The translations under genes were made by a program, and so were the position numbers. Shown here one piece after another: positions 52,928 to 63,800 of a stretch of DNA of 64,000 nt (the first letter of the stretch is position 1; every line of letters starts with the position of its first letter). The notes beneath the pieces are model-generated. The model had not been told where the DNA came from and ran no database searches. It saw only the letters and a program-made list of their open reading frames with translations. The DNA is from DATMQA01 sp035566895. Lineage in GTDB: Bacteria; Verrucomicrobiota; Verrucomicrobiia; Limisphaerales; UBA8199. The stretch is taken from NCBI GenBank assembly GCA_035566895.1, contig DATMQA010000221.1, positions 22,356 to 86,355 of the forward strand. Direction: 5' to 3'.

Positions 52928-54361
52928 TTAATTGGCCTTGCGGTTTTGGCCAACACTTTCCTGGTCCCTGAACACCGAGAGCCGATGTTGCTTCAGAAAA
53001 GGATAGTACTGCAGAATTACGGCCGGCCGCGGGTGCAGGAAGCCCAGGGCGCGATAGTCAATCTCCCCCGACGGGTTGGCCGCCAGGCTCAGCAGGCGCG
53101 CCTCGGCATAAGCCAGCGCGCGGGACATCCGCTGAGCGCCATCAAGCGCAAGGGCCGAACCTAAAACCAGCAGAATCGTGGCTGCCTGGAGCAACCACCG
53201 CGCCGCTTTTCTCTCCTTCTCCAAAACCTCCCCTCCGGTTTGACTCTCGGCCTGGCGGGGATTGCTTGTTACCAGCAGAATCAGCGCGATTACCAGTGAG
53301 AACCAAAGCGGCGCGCTCAGCGCGCAATACCGTGACATCAGTGCCTGGTCGCTGCCCAGGCCCAATCTTCCGATTCCGATCAGCAGCGCGCTGGCCACCG
53401 AGTAGAGGCCCAGGCACAGATAAGGCAGAAGCGCGCTGAGTTGCACCAGCTTATTGCGAAGCAGCACCCGCGAAGCCCAGCCCAGGGCCACCGTTGCGCC
53501 CAACCCATAGACCACCGCACAGGCCGCGTCCAGGCCGATGTTCGTGCCCGGGTACTCGGCGCAAATATTGCCCAAAAACTTCAGCACATAGCCGGCATAC
53601 TCAATCGGATGCTGAAACAGCAGCGTCAAAGCCGGGTGCTCCTCCGGTTTTTCATAATGGTAGAAATAAAAACCCATGGTCAGAGCGCCCACCACGGCCC
53701 AGATGATCAGGCTCGGCTTCCTTTCCTTTTTCCCGGCAGTTACTACGCTCAGCATCACGAGCCCGATTGGCCAGACCAGGCCCCCATTCCCAAATGAATA
53801 GGAAGCCACGATCCCCAGCAGCGTCGCCGCCACAAATCGCGTCCACTGGAACGGCTGGCTGGCCAATAGTACAATGCTGCTCACGACCGCCAGCACGCTC
53901 AGGAAAATGCAAAATGGGATTCCCCAGAGCCAATCCTGGTACTGGCTCATGGAAAAAATGATGACCGAGGTGGCCGGTACCGCCCAACGCAACTCCGGCC
54001 GGCCCAGGTCCTGAGCCGTCCGACGGACCTGCCAAACCAACACCCCAAAGATCCCAAGGGCGAGCAGAATGCTCGCCGCCAGTTCGTACCGTATGTCCCA
54101 ATCGGTGAGCCGTGCCAATCCAAGAAAAATCAATCTGTGAAACAAGGACCGGTGTTCGTTATGCAGTTCCCAGAAGTCGTTAAAACTCAGGTTCCCTTGG
54201 TAGCTCTTTTCCAGCATCGGCACCAGGTCCCAATGGTCCAGGAACGGCACCGGCACGTTGTATTTGACCACCACCCCAACCACGAACACAAACGGAACGA
54301 TAGCCAGCAACCACCAACCATTGCGGGAAAGCCGGCACCAACACGCGCTAATCCAGGACAT
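52928..54361 (-). CDS. Polytopic membrane protein, possible GT-C glycosyltransferase
   Basis: 477 residues from the ATG at 54361 (MSWISACWCRLSRNG); an ATG at 54385 is possible. Upstream in-frame sequence is repeat-coded. About 10-11 membrane helices. The first loop, VPFLDHWDLVPMLEKSYQG, then DFWELHNEHRSLFHRL, has acidic and His residues where GT-C enzymes carry catalytic and metal-binding residues. No family assigned with confidence. It neighbours two ArnT-like genes, suggesting a related envelope role. The soluble tail after the last helix is short (about 60 residues). Confidence 0.65.
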   Translation of the reverse strand: MSWISACWCRLSRNGWWLLAIVPFVFVVGVVVKYNVPVPFLDHWDLVPMLEKSYQGNLSFNDFWELHNEHRSLFHRLIFLGLARLTDWDIRYELAASILLALGIFGVLVWQVRRTAQDLGRPELRWAVPATSVIIFSMSQYQDWLWGIPFCIFLSVLAVVSSIVLLASQPFQWTRFVAATLLGIVASYSFGNGGLVWPIGLVMLSVVTAGKKERKPSLIIWAVVGALTMGFYFYHYEKPEEHPALTLLFQHPIEYAGYVLKFLGNICAEYPGTNIGLDAACAVVYGLGATVALGWASRVLLRNKLVQLSALLPYLCLGLYSVASALLIGIGRLGLGSDQALMSRYCALSAPLWFSLVIALILLVTSNPRQAESQTGGEVLEKERKAARWLLQAATILLVLGSALALDGAQRMSRALAYAEARLLSLAANPSGEIDYRALGFLHPRPAVILQYYPFLKQHRLSVFRDQESVGQNRKAN

Positions 54362-55306
54362 ATCGTAAAAACCAGGTGGGCCCATGTTCGGAACGGACCC
54401 CTGCCGGCGCAAGGCTTTTTGGGCTCTTGTCAACCCTCCACGTGCCGCCTCTTTGTCCTCCACCTTGTCGCCTCCCTTCCGCCCGCAGAACCGCAGAACC
54501 CGAGTGCCATGTTTTGTCACGCCTCCAAAATCATTCAATCATTCATCATTCCTCCTTCGCCCTTGCGCCCCCGCGCTGGGACGGTTGCGACGGTGCGGGA
54601 CGGCAGTGGGACGGTTGCAAAGTTGAGAATCGCCCGTGTTTACCGGCCTTGGGACGGTGGGACGGCTGTACACCCCCAAGGCACTCCCTATCCCCCCACC
54701 CCTCGTCTTCCTCTTCCTCGCCCCTCCCTCGTCCTTCTTCTCGTCTGCGGCCAGCTCCACCAATCTCCACCAATCTAGGCCAATCCCAAGTAATCCCGAA
54801 GTTGCGGTTAATTTCACTTGGTTTTGGTTTCACTTAATTTTAATTTCACTTAATTACGCCAAATAACAGTTCGCCGTTTTTCGCCCCAAACTGAAATTCC
54901 GAATTCCCCACTTCCTTTCTCGGCATCAAAGCTAAACAAAACCAAACAAAACCAATCTACACCAAAAACCCTAGCCGTACCCATTTCCCGCTTATTCCCA
55001 CTTATTCCCACCAAAGGGGGGCCCAAGCCGTCGACTTTGGACTTTGGACTTGGGACCGCCGCGCCTATCCGCGCCAAAATAAAAAGTCTCTCTTTCCGCG
55101 CCTATCTGCGCCGCCGCTCGCCCCTCCGTCCCGTAGTCCGTAGTCCGCAGTCCTGTGGTCTCCAGGTTGCCCGAGGTCACCAGAAGCAACCCGAACTGAT
55201 CCGAAGCAATCCGAACTTTAAATATTTTTCCTCGGTGTTTGGAGCTTGGAGTTTCGCGTTCGAGGTTTCTTTGGTGTTTGGAGCTTGGTGTTTGGTGTTT
55301 ATTTTT
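54362..55306. other. 945-bp gene-free stretch of dense word repeats
   Basis: Frames here are only repeat-coded. In order: CTTTGTCCTCCACCTTGTCG (54450), GGGACGG words (54588-54672), CCACCAATCT words (about 54757), TTTCACTTAATT words (about 54818), AAAACCAAACAAAACCAA (about 54936), CTTATTCCCACTTATTCCC (about 54990), CTTTGGACTTTGGACTTGG (55035), GTAGTCCGTAGTCCGCAGTC (about 55134), CCGAACTGATCCGAAGCAAT (about 55190) and GGTGTTTGG words (55234-55304). The last lie just downstream of the minus-strand gene ending at 55307. Confidence 0.7.
55234..55304. repeat. GGTGTTTGGAGCTTGG words downstream of the copper/heme protein gene
   Basis: GGTGTTTGGAGCTTGGAGTT recurs as GGTGTTTGGAGCTTGGTGTT. It is the CAAACACC family in the orientation of the minus-strand gene that ends at 55307. 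Confidence 0.88.
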
Positions 55307-57088
55307 CTATTTCCCTGCCTTGGCCTTCGCGGTTAACACCAGGTCGAGATTGCCGCGGGCGACCCGGTCGTCGGGGTTGAGCCGCAACGCCGCCCGGAAG
55401 TTCGCCTCGGCCTGATTCAGGTCGCCCTTTTGCATATATATATTACCCAGGTTGCCCAAGGCCTGGTAATCGTCCGGGTTGAGCTTAACGACGTGCTCGA
55501 AGGCATCACGCGCCTCATCGAAATGCTGCTGGTTGAGAAGCAGAAACCCCAGGTCATACCATCCTTTGTCGTATTTGGGGTCGGTCTTGACGGCAGCGCG
55601 GAATTGCTCGAGCGCGGCTGGCATTTGCCCGAGAAACAGCCGGCCCCGCCCCACCTTCACGTGGGCTTCGGCGTCGTTTGGGTTCTCCTGTATTACCGCC
55701 TCGTTATAAGCGATGGTGCCCTCGGCGAGGTGGCCAAAAAAACCCTGGGCCAGCAGCGCCCGCTCGTAGGGAATGCGCGGCAGCACCTGGAACCAGAGTT
55801 CCGCCATCTCATCGGTGGTTTGCAGGCCATATTTGACGCGCCGGGGCGGGTGGTTGGGATTCCGAACGTTCCCGGCGGAATTGTCATAGGTGAACCGCAT
55901 ACCCAAGGTTGTGCCTCGGGGAAGGAAGATCGGTTTTGCGTAACGATAATCCCCTTGCCAATTAAAGTCCCAATCTTTGATCAGCAGCAGGTCCTGGCGC
56001 CGACCATCCGCCAAGAGCGCATACCCTTCCATTCGCCTGGCGATATAATGCGCATGGGGATAGACGGAGAGTAGATCGACGTCGATCGGCAGCAAGTATT
56101 TGTCTTCGATAACATAGTCACTCTGGCCAGCCGGGATATCGATGAGGAGGGGATTGAGATTAATGCGGAAGGCCGAATTGGTGGGCGCCGTCTGAGCAAA
56201 ATAAAACGCGACGGCGGGCTGGACCAGCTCCGGCTTGCCGCTGGGGTGCAGGTGCAACTGGAGAACCAGGTCCGTGTTGGTTTCCAAAACCCAACCCAGG
56301 CCCTCGGGGGAAAAGCTGGGAACTTTTCCGGGCTGCCACCCCAGCGTCTGGCCGCCCGGCATGACAGCTGTCTCGGGCAACGCCATCCCGTTGAAGCCCG
56401 GCGGATTCTCCTTTTCAGCAAGACGGCGTGATACTCGAGTCGGGTCGATGTTGATGAAAGCGTGGTGCAGCACTTTCCAGTTGCCGGGCAGAAACTCCAC
56501 GCCTTTGATGATTTTGCGCTCCGTGGTCGGAATCGGCACCACGACATCGCGATAGACATCCTTTCCTTCCGGCGCCAGGGAGTAGGGTTGCGGCAACTTG
56601 ACGATCAAATCGGGCTTCCCGAGCATCCAATCCTCCGTCCACCGCGGGAGCGGCGGCAGGTCGGCGGCGGCACCTTCCTCGGCGCCGTCGGCGACCCAGC
56701 GCCGAATGGCCTCGATTTGGTCGGGCCGCAAACTGCGGTCGCCGGCAAATTCACCGTAGCCTTTCTCCGGCAGCCACGGTGGCATGAACCGCTTGCCGGT
56801 CACTTCGGCCACCTGGCGGGCGCGCTTCTTAACGTCCGTGTAGCTCAGCAGACTGAACGGCGCTGCCTGGCCCGGGCGATGACACATCGAGCAATGCTCG
56901 AAGACAATCGGCGCGATCTCTTTGTTAAAGCTTAGTTTCTGCGGCTGGCCCGGGGCTGAAGGCGCGTGGGTCTCGGAGAGGTTCGTCTGCGCCGGCTGGG
57001 CAGTTGCCCCTGCACTTAAAGTCAAACTGAGGACAAACGCCAGCCACCGAAATTCGCGATCCGGACGATCATTGGTTTTGCCCTTCAT
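55307..57088 (-). CDS. Cytochrome c-like plus copper monooxygenase-like protein with TPRs
   Basis: 593 residues. The signal peptide ends near AGATAQ. A cytochrome-type site CSMCH is at about residue 66, with Met-containing RFMPPW later. The middle resembles a copper type II ascorbate-dependent monooxygenase (dopamine-hydroxylase-like): KVLHHAFINID (His pair), LQLHLHPSG (H-x-H), YPHAHYIARR and a candidate copper-ligand Met in LGMRFTYDNS. The C-terminal about 130 residues are TPRs (EQFRAAVKTDPKYDKGWYDL). Such fusions occur in Verrucomicrobia and Planctomycetes; the oxidised substrate is unknown. The start overlaps the redoxin gene stop by ATGA, indicating co-expression. Confidence 0.82.
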   Translation of the reverse strand: MKGKTNDRPDREFRWLAFVLSLTLSAGATAQPAQTNLSETHAPSAPGQPQKLSFNKEIAPIVFEHCSMCHRPGQAAPFSLLSYTDVKKRARQVAEVTGKRFMPPWLPEKGYGEFAGDRSLRPDQIEAIRRWVADGAEEGAAADLPPLPRWTEDWMLGKPDLIVKLPQPYSLAPEGKDVYRDVVVPIPTTERKIIKGVEFLPGNWKVLHHAFINIDPTRVSRRLAEKENPPGFNGMALPETAVMPGGQTLGWQPGKVPSFSPEGLGWVLETNTDLVLQLHLHPSGKPELVQPAVAFYFAQTAPTNSAFRINLNPLLIDIPAGQSDYVIEDKYLLPIDVDLLSVYPHAHYIARRMEGYALLADGRRQDLLLIKDWDFNWQGDYRYAKPIFLPRGTTLGMRFTYDNSAGNVRNPNHPPRRVKYGLQTTDEMAELWFQVLPRIPYERALLAQGFFGHLAEGTIAYNEAVIQENPNDAEAHVKVGRGRLFLGQMPAALEQFRAAVKTDPKYDKGWYDLGFLLLNQQHFDEARDAFEHVVKLNPDDYQALGNLGNIYMQKGDLNQAEANFRAALRLNPDDRVARGNLDLVLTAKAKAGK

Positions 57089-57795
57089 TTTTGCGGTTCG
57101 GTTTCGCCAGTTTTATGTCCGGAATTGTCGCCTTCCGACTTGGCCTGGTCGTGCAGAGATAACTCCGGAATGTAGCAACCCACGGCCGGAGTGCTGGCCC
57201 TGGCAATCGGCTTGCCCTGGAGCACCGCGGTCAGGGCATCCTCAAGGTCGTGTTGCGTCGGCTCGGGCCGTTCCTTTCCAAACTCGATGCACCGATCATC
57301 AATCCGCCCATGATAAACTTCCACTCCTTCCGGCAGAAAGAGGGCGGCTTCCGGCGTCACTGAAACACCGGCACGCTTCACCAACTCATGACGTGGATCC
57401 CGGAGCGCTTTCAGGGACAGTCGATAATCGTGCAGATGGCGACGAATCTCTTCGGGGGTTGTGTCCGCATCCGGATAGACCAGCCAGCAGGCGATATCCC
57501 GCGGGGCAAACCGCCGGTAGAGTCGCTCGATTTCGGGCGCATACCGGTTGGCAACCGGACAATCCGTCCTCACAAAAATGAACAGCACGGCCCTGGCAGG
57601 TGCCATTTGAAAAGGATTGACAGAGTGCCCCGTTAAATCGACCACACCCGGCAAGCTCGTGCCGGGGTTCATTCCGGCGTTGGTTGCGGGCGCTTTCACG
57701 GTCTCGGTCTCAACGGAGCGACAGGCCGAAAGCCCGATGATGACCATCAAGCCCAGGCCAACCCTCGGAACAGCTCGAATTGCGCCCGTATTCAT
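57085..57795 (-). CDS. Redoxin-domain lipoprotein
   Basis: 236 residues from the ATG at 57795. The signal peptide ends in lipobox IGLSAC. The thioredoxin-like fold is shown by VLFIFVRTDCPVANRYAPEI, with a single N-terminal Cys followed by PVAN, then VTPEAALFLPEG with the cis-Pro. The single Cys instead of CxxC is usual in this redoxin branch. A C-terminal PAVGCYIPEL adds a second Cys. It is translationally coupled (ATGA) to the heme/copper protein downstream, suggesting thiol or copper handling for that partner (inference). Confidence 0.85.
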   Translation of the reverse strand: MNTGAIRAVPRVGLGLMVIIGLSACRSVETETVKAPATNAGMNPGTSLPGVVDLTGHSVNPFQMAPARAVLFIFVRTDCPVANRYAPEIERLYRRFAPRDIACWLVYPDADTTPEEIRRHLHDYRLSLKALRDPRHELVKRAGVSVTPEAALFLPEGVEVYHGRIDDRCIEFGKERPEPTQHDLEDALTAVLQGKPIARASTPAVGCYIPELSLHDQAKSEGDNSGHKTGETEPQK

Positions 57796-57884
57796 TCGCG
57801 CCAGTATGGGAAGGGAAAAGCCCCCGCTGGTCAATGCCGGACATTTAGAGAGCGGTTGCGGCCCGGTGGAGTTCAGGGGAGGGC

Positions 57885-60800
57885 TCAGGGCCAGCGGAGT
57901 CGGTAGAAGCGAACAGGGGGATTGGTGGCGTTAATTTCGAGGAACTGGAAGACGCCGTTGACGGCGATGACACAGTTGCTACGGACGGTCCAGTTAACCA
58001 GGTTGGTCGAGGACTCGAGGGTGTAGCTGATGCCGGGAGTGCCGGTGAGAGTCAGGGCCAGTTGGTGTCCGGGCTGGAGCACCGTATTGGTGATTGCGGG
58101 CCGCGCGATGGTGGTGAAGGTCAGGTCGGCGCCGGTGCCGGAACCGGCGCTGTTGGTCGCCACCGCCTGGAAATGGTAGGTGGTGTTGGGCAACAATCCG
58201 GCGAGAGTGAAGTTGGTCAAAACCGGGCTGGCGCCGGCGGGCAGAGCGTTGGTCGGGGAAAAACGGCCATAGCTGGCGTTGGTGCCGTATTGGAAATAGA
58301 AGCCGGTGACGGCGCCATTGGGATTGATGGAGGCATTGATGGTGGCGTTGCTGATTTGGATGCCGCTGGCGGCGAGAGTGGTGACGGCTGGGCCGGTGGC
58401 GACGACCACCTGGGCGACCCCGCGGTAGAACCGGTCGGCATAATTGGGCGCTTGCGGGTCCGAGATGAGGATGAGAGGCGTGGCGCTGGTGACATTGGTG
58501 ATAGTAACCCAGTCATGCAGATTGGTGGAGGCCTGGATGGCGTAGGTGAAGTTCGGAGTCACCTGCAACGTAAGATACATGACGTGGTTGGAGTAATACA
58601 TAGGCTGCACGAATTGAAGCGGAGCAGGGCCGGCCACGACACGGTCCAGACTCGCCACCTGGGCGGGCGGCATGACTTTGTCGTAAAGGCGGATCCGGGC
58701 GATGGCGCCGGGAGCATCTTCCGTCGTATCGTCTTTAAAGAAGCGCAGCATCTGAGGCGAGCCGGCGAGGGTGGCCAGATTGCCGCTATCGACGAAACTG
58801 AACTGTTGGACGCCGTTGAGATACGCGACAACGTTGCTGGAGGCGTCGCGGGTGATGACGGCCTGGACATAATTGCTGGGGGCGAAGGTTGTCGCACCCG
58901 AGGCGGTGACGTTGTAAAAGTCGAGGGCGCCGTTAAGGGCATAGAGCCCCAAATCGCTGACCGGGTTCTTGACATCGAGGATGCGGCGCCAGCCGGTAAC
59001 GGCATCGAAACGGAACAGGAGCACCGCCGTATAGATGTTCGTGGGGATCACACCGTCGGCCGGTTCGAGGACGACGCTGCTGCCCTGGGCGAAGTGATAG
59101 ACGGTTCGTGGAAAACCATCGACGACGTCACTCACGAAGACATTGCCGGGGGCGATGTTGGTGAGGTCGGGCGGGTTGCCGACGGAGCTATGCAAGTTAT
59201 TCTGGAACTGGTAATCGGCAGTGGGGGGATTGGTGACACCGAAGATGGCGGTGATGTTGCTGTGGCCGTTCATGGTGACGGACAAAGGATTAGCCGTGCC
59301 GGAGGCGTCACCGCTCCAGCCGAGGAAACTGTAACCGGCGGACGGGGTGGCGGTGAGTTGGACGGGCTGGCCGAGGGTGTACCAGACTTTGGGGGGGATG
59401 TTGGTGGTTAGGGTGCCGAACGGGTTGCGGTTGACGGTGCCGTTTTGGGCGTTGATCCGGAGACGCGGGTGGAAGGAGAGCGGGTTGGTTGGATCAGTGC
59501 CCTCAAGGAACTCCTCAAGGTTGCTGACGCCGTCGCCATCGGGGTCATCGTTAGGTCCGTAGGAATAGATACTGGGCCAGTAGGTGAGTTCCCAGCAATC
59601 GGGCAGACCGTCCATGTCGTAATCGTCCGTAGCGCAGTTAAGGCCGTTGACGCCGAAGGAGAAATTCGTGGCCGAGCCGGTGGTATTGGTGATGAAGAGG
59701 AAGTACATGTAGTTGGGGAGCCAGGGCCAGCCGTTGGCGGTGTAGAGGGCCTGGTTGAGGACCGGATTAGCCTGGCCGAGGCTGGACCAGGGATCGGTGC
59801 CGTCGCGAATGGGAACGCTGCCCTGGTCGAGGTAGAGGTAGAATGGGGTGACATTGGTGAAGTTGATGACCAGGCGGCGGGCATCGGCGGGGACATCGAT
59901 GCGGAGCTTGAGGGCGGAGTTAGCGGGGACGACGGTGTTGAGGGTGCCGGCGTAAAAGGGAACGGTGTTGGTATAATCGATGGAGCCGCCGTTGGTGTTG
60001 CAGCTTACGGAGAAGGTGGAGTCGTTAACGGCGCGGAAGCCGAGGTAGTAGGTGGCGCCGGGCCGGACCGGAGGCGGGTGGAAGGAGTAAGTGCCGGGAG
60101 AGCTAAAGCTGGCGTAGGCGGAGCTGTGATTTTTATTGTCCGAAGCCCAGTCTTTGTAGTCGGTGACGGAGGTACCCTGGCCTGGGGGGACACCGTCACG
60201 GACGTACATGACGACATTGCCGATCGACTCGGAGAAGGTGACGTTCCAATTGAGCGGGGCGTTGGTGGGGAGGGCAACCTGATAGTAGAGCCAATCGCCG
60301 GCGGCGAGGGTTTGGCTGGTGTAACTGCCGCCGTTTAAGGCGAGGTTGGTGACGATGCCGGAATAGAGGCGGAGGCGGTAGCGGACATTGGAGTTACCGG
60401 CGGCCTGGACGGCGAGGAACCAGGTGGCATTGGTGAGATAGATTTCGTAACGGCCATTGATGGGGACCCAGTTGCCGTATTGGCTGCCGCTGGCGGCACT
60501 CAGGTTGCGATCATATAGAGTGGGGCCTGATCCGCCGTTGAGGTAGTGGCTGAGGGTCGAGGGCGCGGCTACCCGGATATAAAGGTCGGGGTTGCCGCTG
60601 ATGGCGTCGAGGCGCGAGCGCAACACGCCGATGTTACCCGGGGGGACGGTGACGGTGTAATAGTCGAAGTCGCCCTGGGCGAGGTCGATACCCTGGTCGC
60701 CTGGGAGAGCGACGCCGTTGGTATCGACGCCGCTATCGCCGAAGAGGGGACCGGCTGGCGGGAGACCCGTAGTGGTGACGGGGTTGCCGAGAACGGGCAT

Positions 60801-63800
60801 GGCCCAGGTGGGGCGTTTTAATTGGAGGTTGCTGGAGGTGAGCGTGTAGGAGGTAAGTCCGGTGCCGCGCACCTCGACGTACCAAGTGCCCGGGGTGAGG
60901 AAGGGCGGGACGATAATGGCTTCGGTGGAGACGAAGGGAGTGGTGCTGGTGGAGGAAGGATCGGGCAGGGCGCCCTGGCGGACGCGGATTTGGGCGGCGC
61001 CGGAGGACTGAGAGAGAGCGAGCTTCCAGCCAAAGACGGGCTGGCCGTTCACGTTGGTGGGGACGGTGACCGGGAAGAAGGCGCTTTGGCCATTGAGGAG
61101 GGTACCGGAGACAACATTGGAGACGCCGGGACCGTTCAAGGAGGCATCGAAGGCCAACTGCGGTGTGGGGATTTGGCGGATGTGAACAGTGGAGATGGCG
61201 TCGAGGGACGGGTTGGCCTGAACCGTGAGGGAGTAGTTAGTTGGCGTGGGATTGGGGAGCGTGATGAGGGACGGCGAGCTCCAGGAGTACCCGACGCCGC
61301 CGTCCGAGCCGTAGGAGTTATAGGGAGAGGTGACATTGGAGCCCGTGCCGAGGGTCATATACGGGGTGCCGGTGACGTTGTCGAGGCGGACTTCGACGGC
61401 ATTGAGGCCCGGAGGGATGGAAAATTGGTAGAGGGCATTTTCGCCGCCCTGAAGGTTGTTGGTGTTGAGGAGGTCGGCGACACCCACGGGACCGAGGTTA
61501 AGGACGGGTTCGACGCCGTAACTGGTGAGGGTAAAGGAGCTGGAGTTGGTGCCCAAGTAGGGGTAGCTGGGGTTGACGCCTTCGCTGGCGACGAGGAGGT
61601 AGTAGGTGCCGGCGACGAGGTTGGATTGGCCGGAGGCGGGGAGCAGGAGGTATTGTTCGTTGCCGGCCTTCTGTAATTTGCGACCGCCGCCGAGGGAGGT
61701 AGGGAGTTGGCCGCCGGCCCCGACATTGGGCAGAGCATCTTTTTGGACGGCGAGGAGGCATTCGCCGGAGAGATTGGCGAGGCGAAGTTTCCAGTCCGGG
61801 ACATTGGAGGGGACGATGATGCTGTAGAAAGCCGCATCGCGGGCGATGAGGCCGGGGTTGTTAATGACGCCGTTGGTGAAGGAGAGACTGACGACCGGGA
61901 TGGTGACATTGGTACCGATACCGCGGCTGAGCAACGTGTAGCTGAAAGGAGTGGAACCGGAAGAGCTAATGACGCCGACGTAATAGAGGCCGGGCTGGAG
62001 GGGGTTGCCCATGCCCATCTGCAAGACCTGGGCGTAACGGTAAACGCCGTTGTTATCATAATACTCGCCGGTCCAGTCATAGCCGGCCTGCCATTGGTAA
62101 CCGCTGGGCCAGGAGGTTGAGGACACAGGATTCCAGTAGTTGGGGTTGCTTTGGGAGGGGGACTGATCGCGGCAGACGTAGAGGTAGGGGTTGCCGTTGG
62201 TGGCGCCGGAGATGCGGATGTCCCAGCCGAGGGCATTGGTGGGGACATTGATGACGAAATACTGCCAGGCGCCGATGGCCTGGTTGGTGATGGAGGAGGC
62301 GCCGCCGTCGAAGGCAACAGGGAGTGGCCCGAGCGCGTGGAGGCGGAGGCGATAGGAGGCGTCGCCGCCGGAGGCGATGGCCTGGACCATGAGGGTGTAG
62401 TTGGTGGCGGCGGGGTTGGGGATGTTGATGAGGGTGGTACTGTTCCACGTGTAGCTCGCGCCACCGTCGTTGCCGTAGCCGTCGTAGCCGGCGGGCAATT
62501 GATTATCGGCGCGGAGGATCATGGTGGGGTTGCCGACGCGATTTTCGAGGGAAACCGCGAGGCTCAAGGTGCCGGAGGGGACAACGAACTGGTAGGCGTT
62601 GAACTGGCCGGCTTCGAGAGAGTTGGTAACCAGGATGTCCGTGACGCCGGTGTTGTCCACGGTGCCGATATTGGAGACGGAGAGGGAACCGTAACTGGTG
62701 AGGGAGAAAGTGGTGGAATTGGAGCCGAGGTAGGGGTAGGAGGGGTTCTGGCCTTCGCTGGCGACGGCGAGATAGTAGGTGCCGGCGACGATGTTGGACT
62801 GGCCGGAGAAGGGCATGAGGAGGTATTGTTCATTGTCAGGCTTCTGCATTTTTCGTCCGCCGCCGATGGAGGTAGGGAGCTGGCCGCCAGCGCCGATATT
62901 AGGCAGTGCATCTTTTTGGAGCATGAGGAGGGCGTCGCCGGAGTTGGTGGCCAAGCGGAGGCGCCAGGTGGGCAGGTTGGTGGGGACGAGGACGGAGTAA
63001 TAGGCGGCTTCGCGGGCCAGGAGGTTGGTGGAGACGACGCCATTGGTAAACGGGAGCGGGAGGATGGGGATGGAAAGGTTGGTGCCGATGCCGCGGCTGA
63101 GCAAGGTGTAGTTGATGGGGCTGGTGCCGGTCGTGCTGATGACGCCGACGAGGTAATTGCCGGGCTGGAGGGGGTTACCCATGCCCATCTGGAGGACCTG
63201 GCCGTAACGGTAGGCGCGGTTGTTATCATAGTATTCGCCAGTCCAGTCATAGCCGGCTTGCCATTGGTAACCACTGGGCCAGGTGGTGGAGGAAACGGGG
63301 GTCCAGTAGTTAGGGTTGCTTGCGGAGGGCAAAAGGTCGCGGCAGACATAGAGGTAGGGGTTGCCGGAGGTGGCGTTGGTCAGGCGGATGTCCCAGCCGA
63401 AGGCGTTCGTGGGGACGGTGATGCTGAAGTATTGCCAGGCGCCGGCAGCCTGGCCGGAGACGGTAAAGAAACCGCCGTCAAAGGAGACGGGCTGAGGGAC
63501 GAGGGCATGGACGCGAACGCGGTAGGAGGCGTCGCCGCCGGAGGCGATGGACTGGACCATGAGGGTGTAGTTGGTCGGGGCGGGGTTGGCGATGTTGATG
63601 AACGTGGAGCTGTTCCAGGTATAGGCCTGGCCGCCGTCGTTGCCGTAGCTGTCGTAGCCGCCCGGGAGCTGGGAATCGGCGCCGAGGGTCATGGTGGGGT
63701 TGCCGACGCGGTTTTCGAGGGAGAGCTGGACGGCGAGGGTGCCCGGGGGAACGATGAATTGGAAGGCGCCGAACTGACCGGCTTCGTTGGTATTGGTGAC

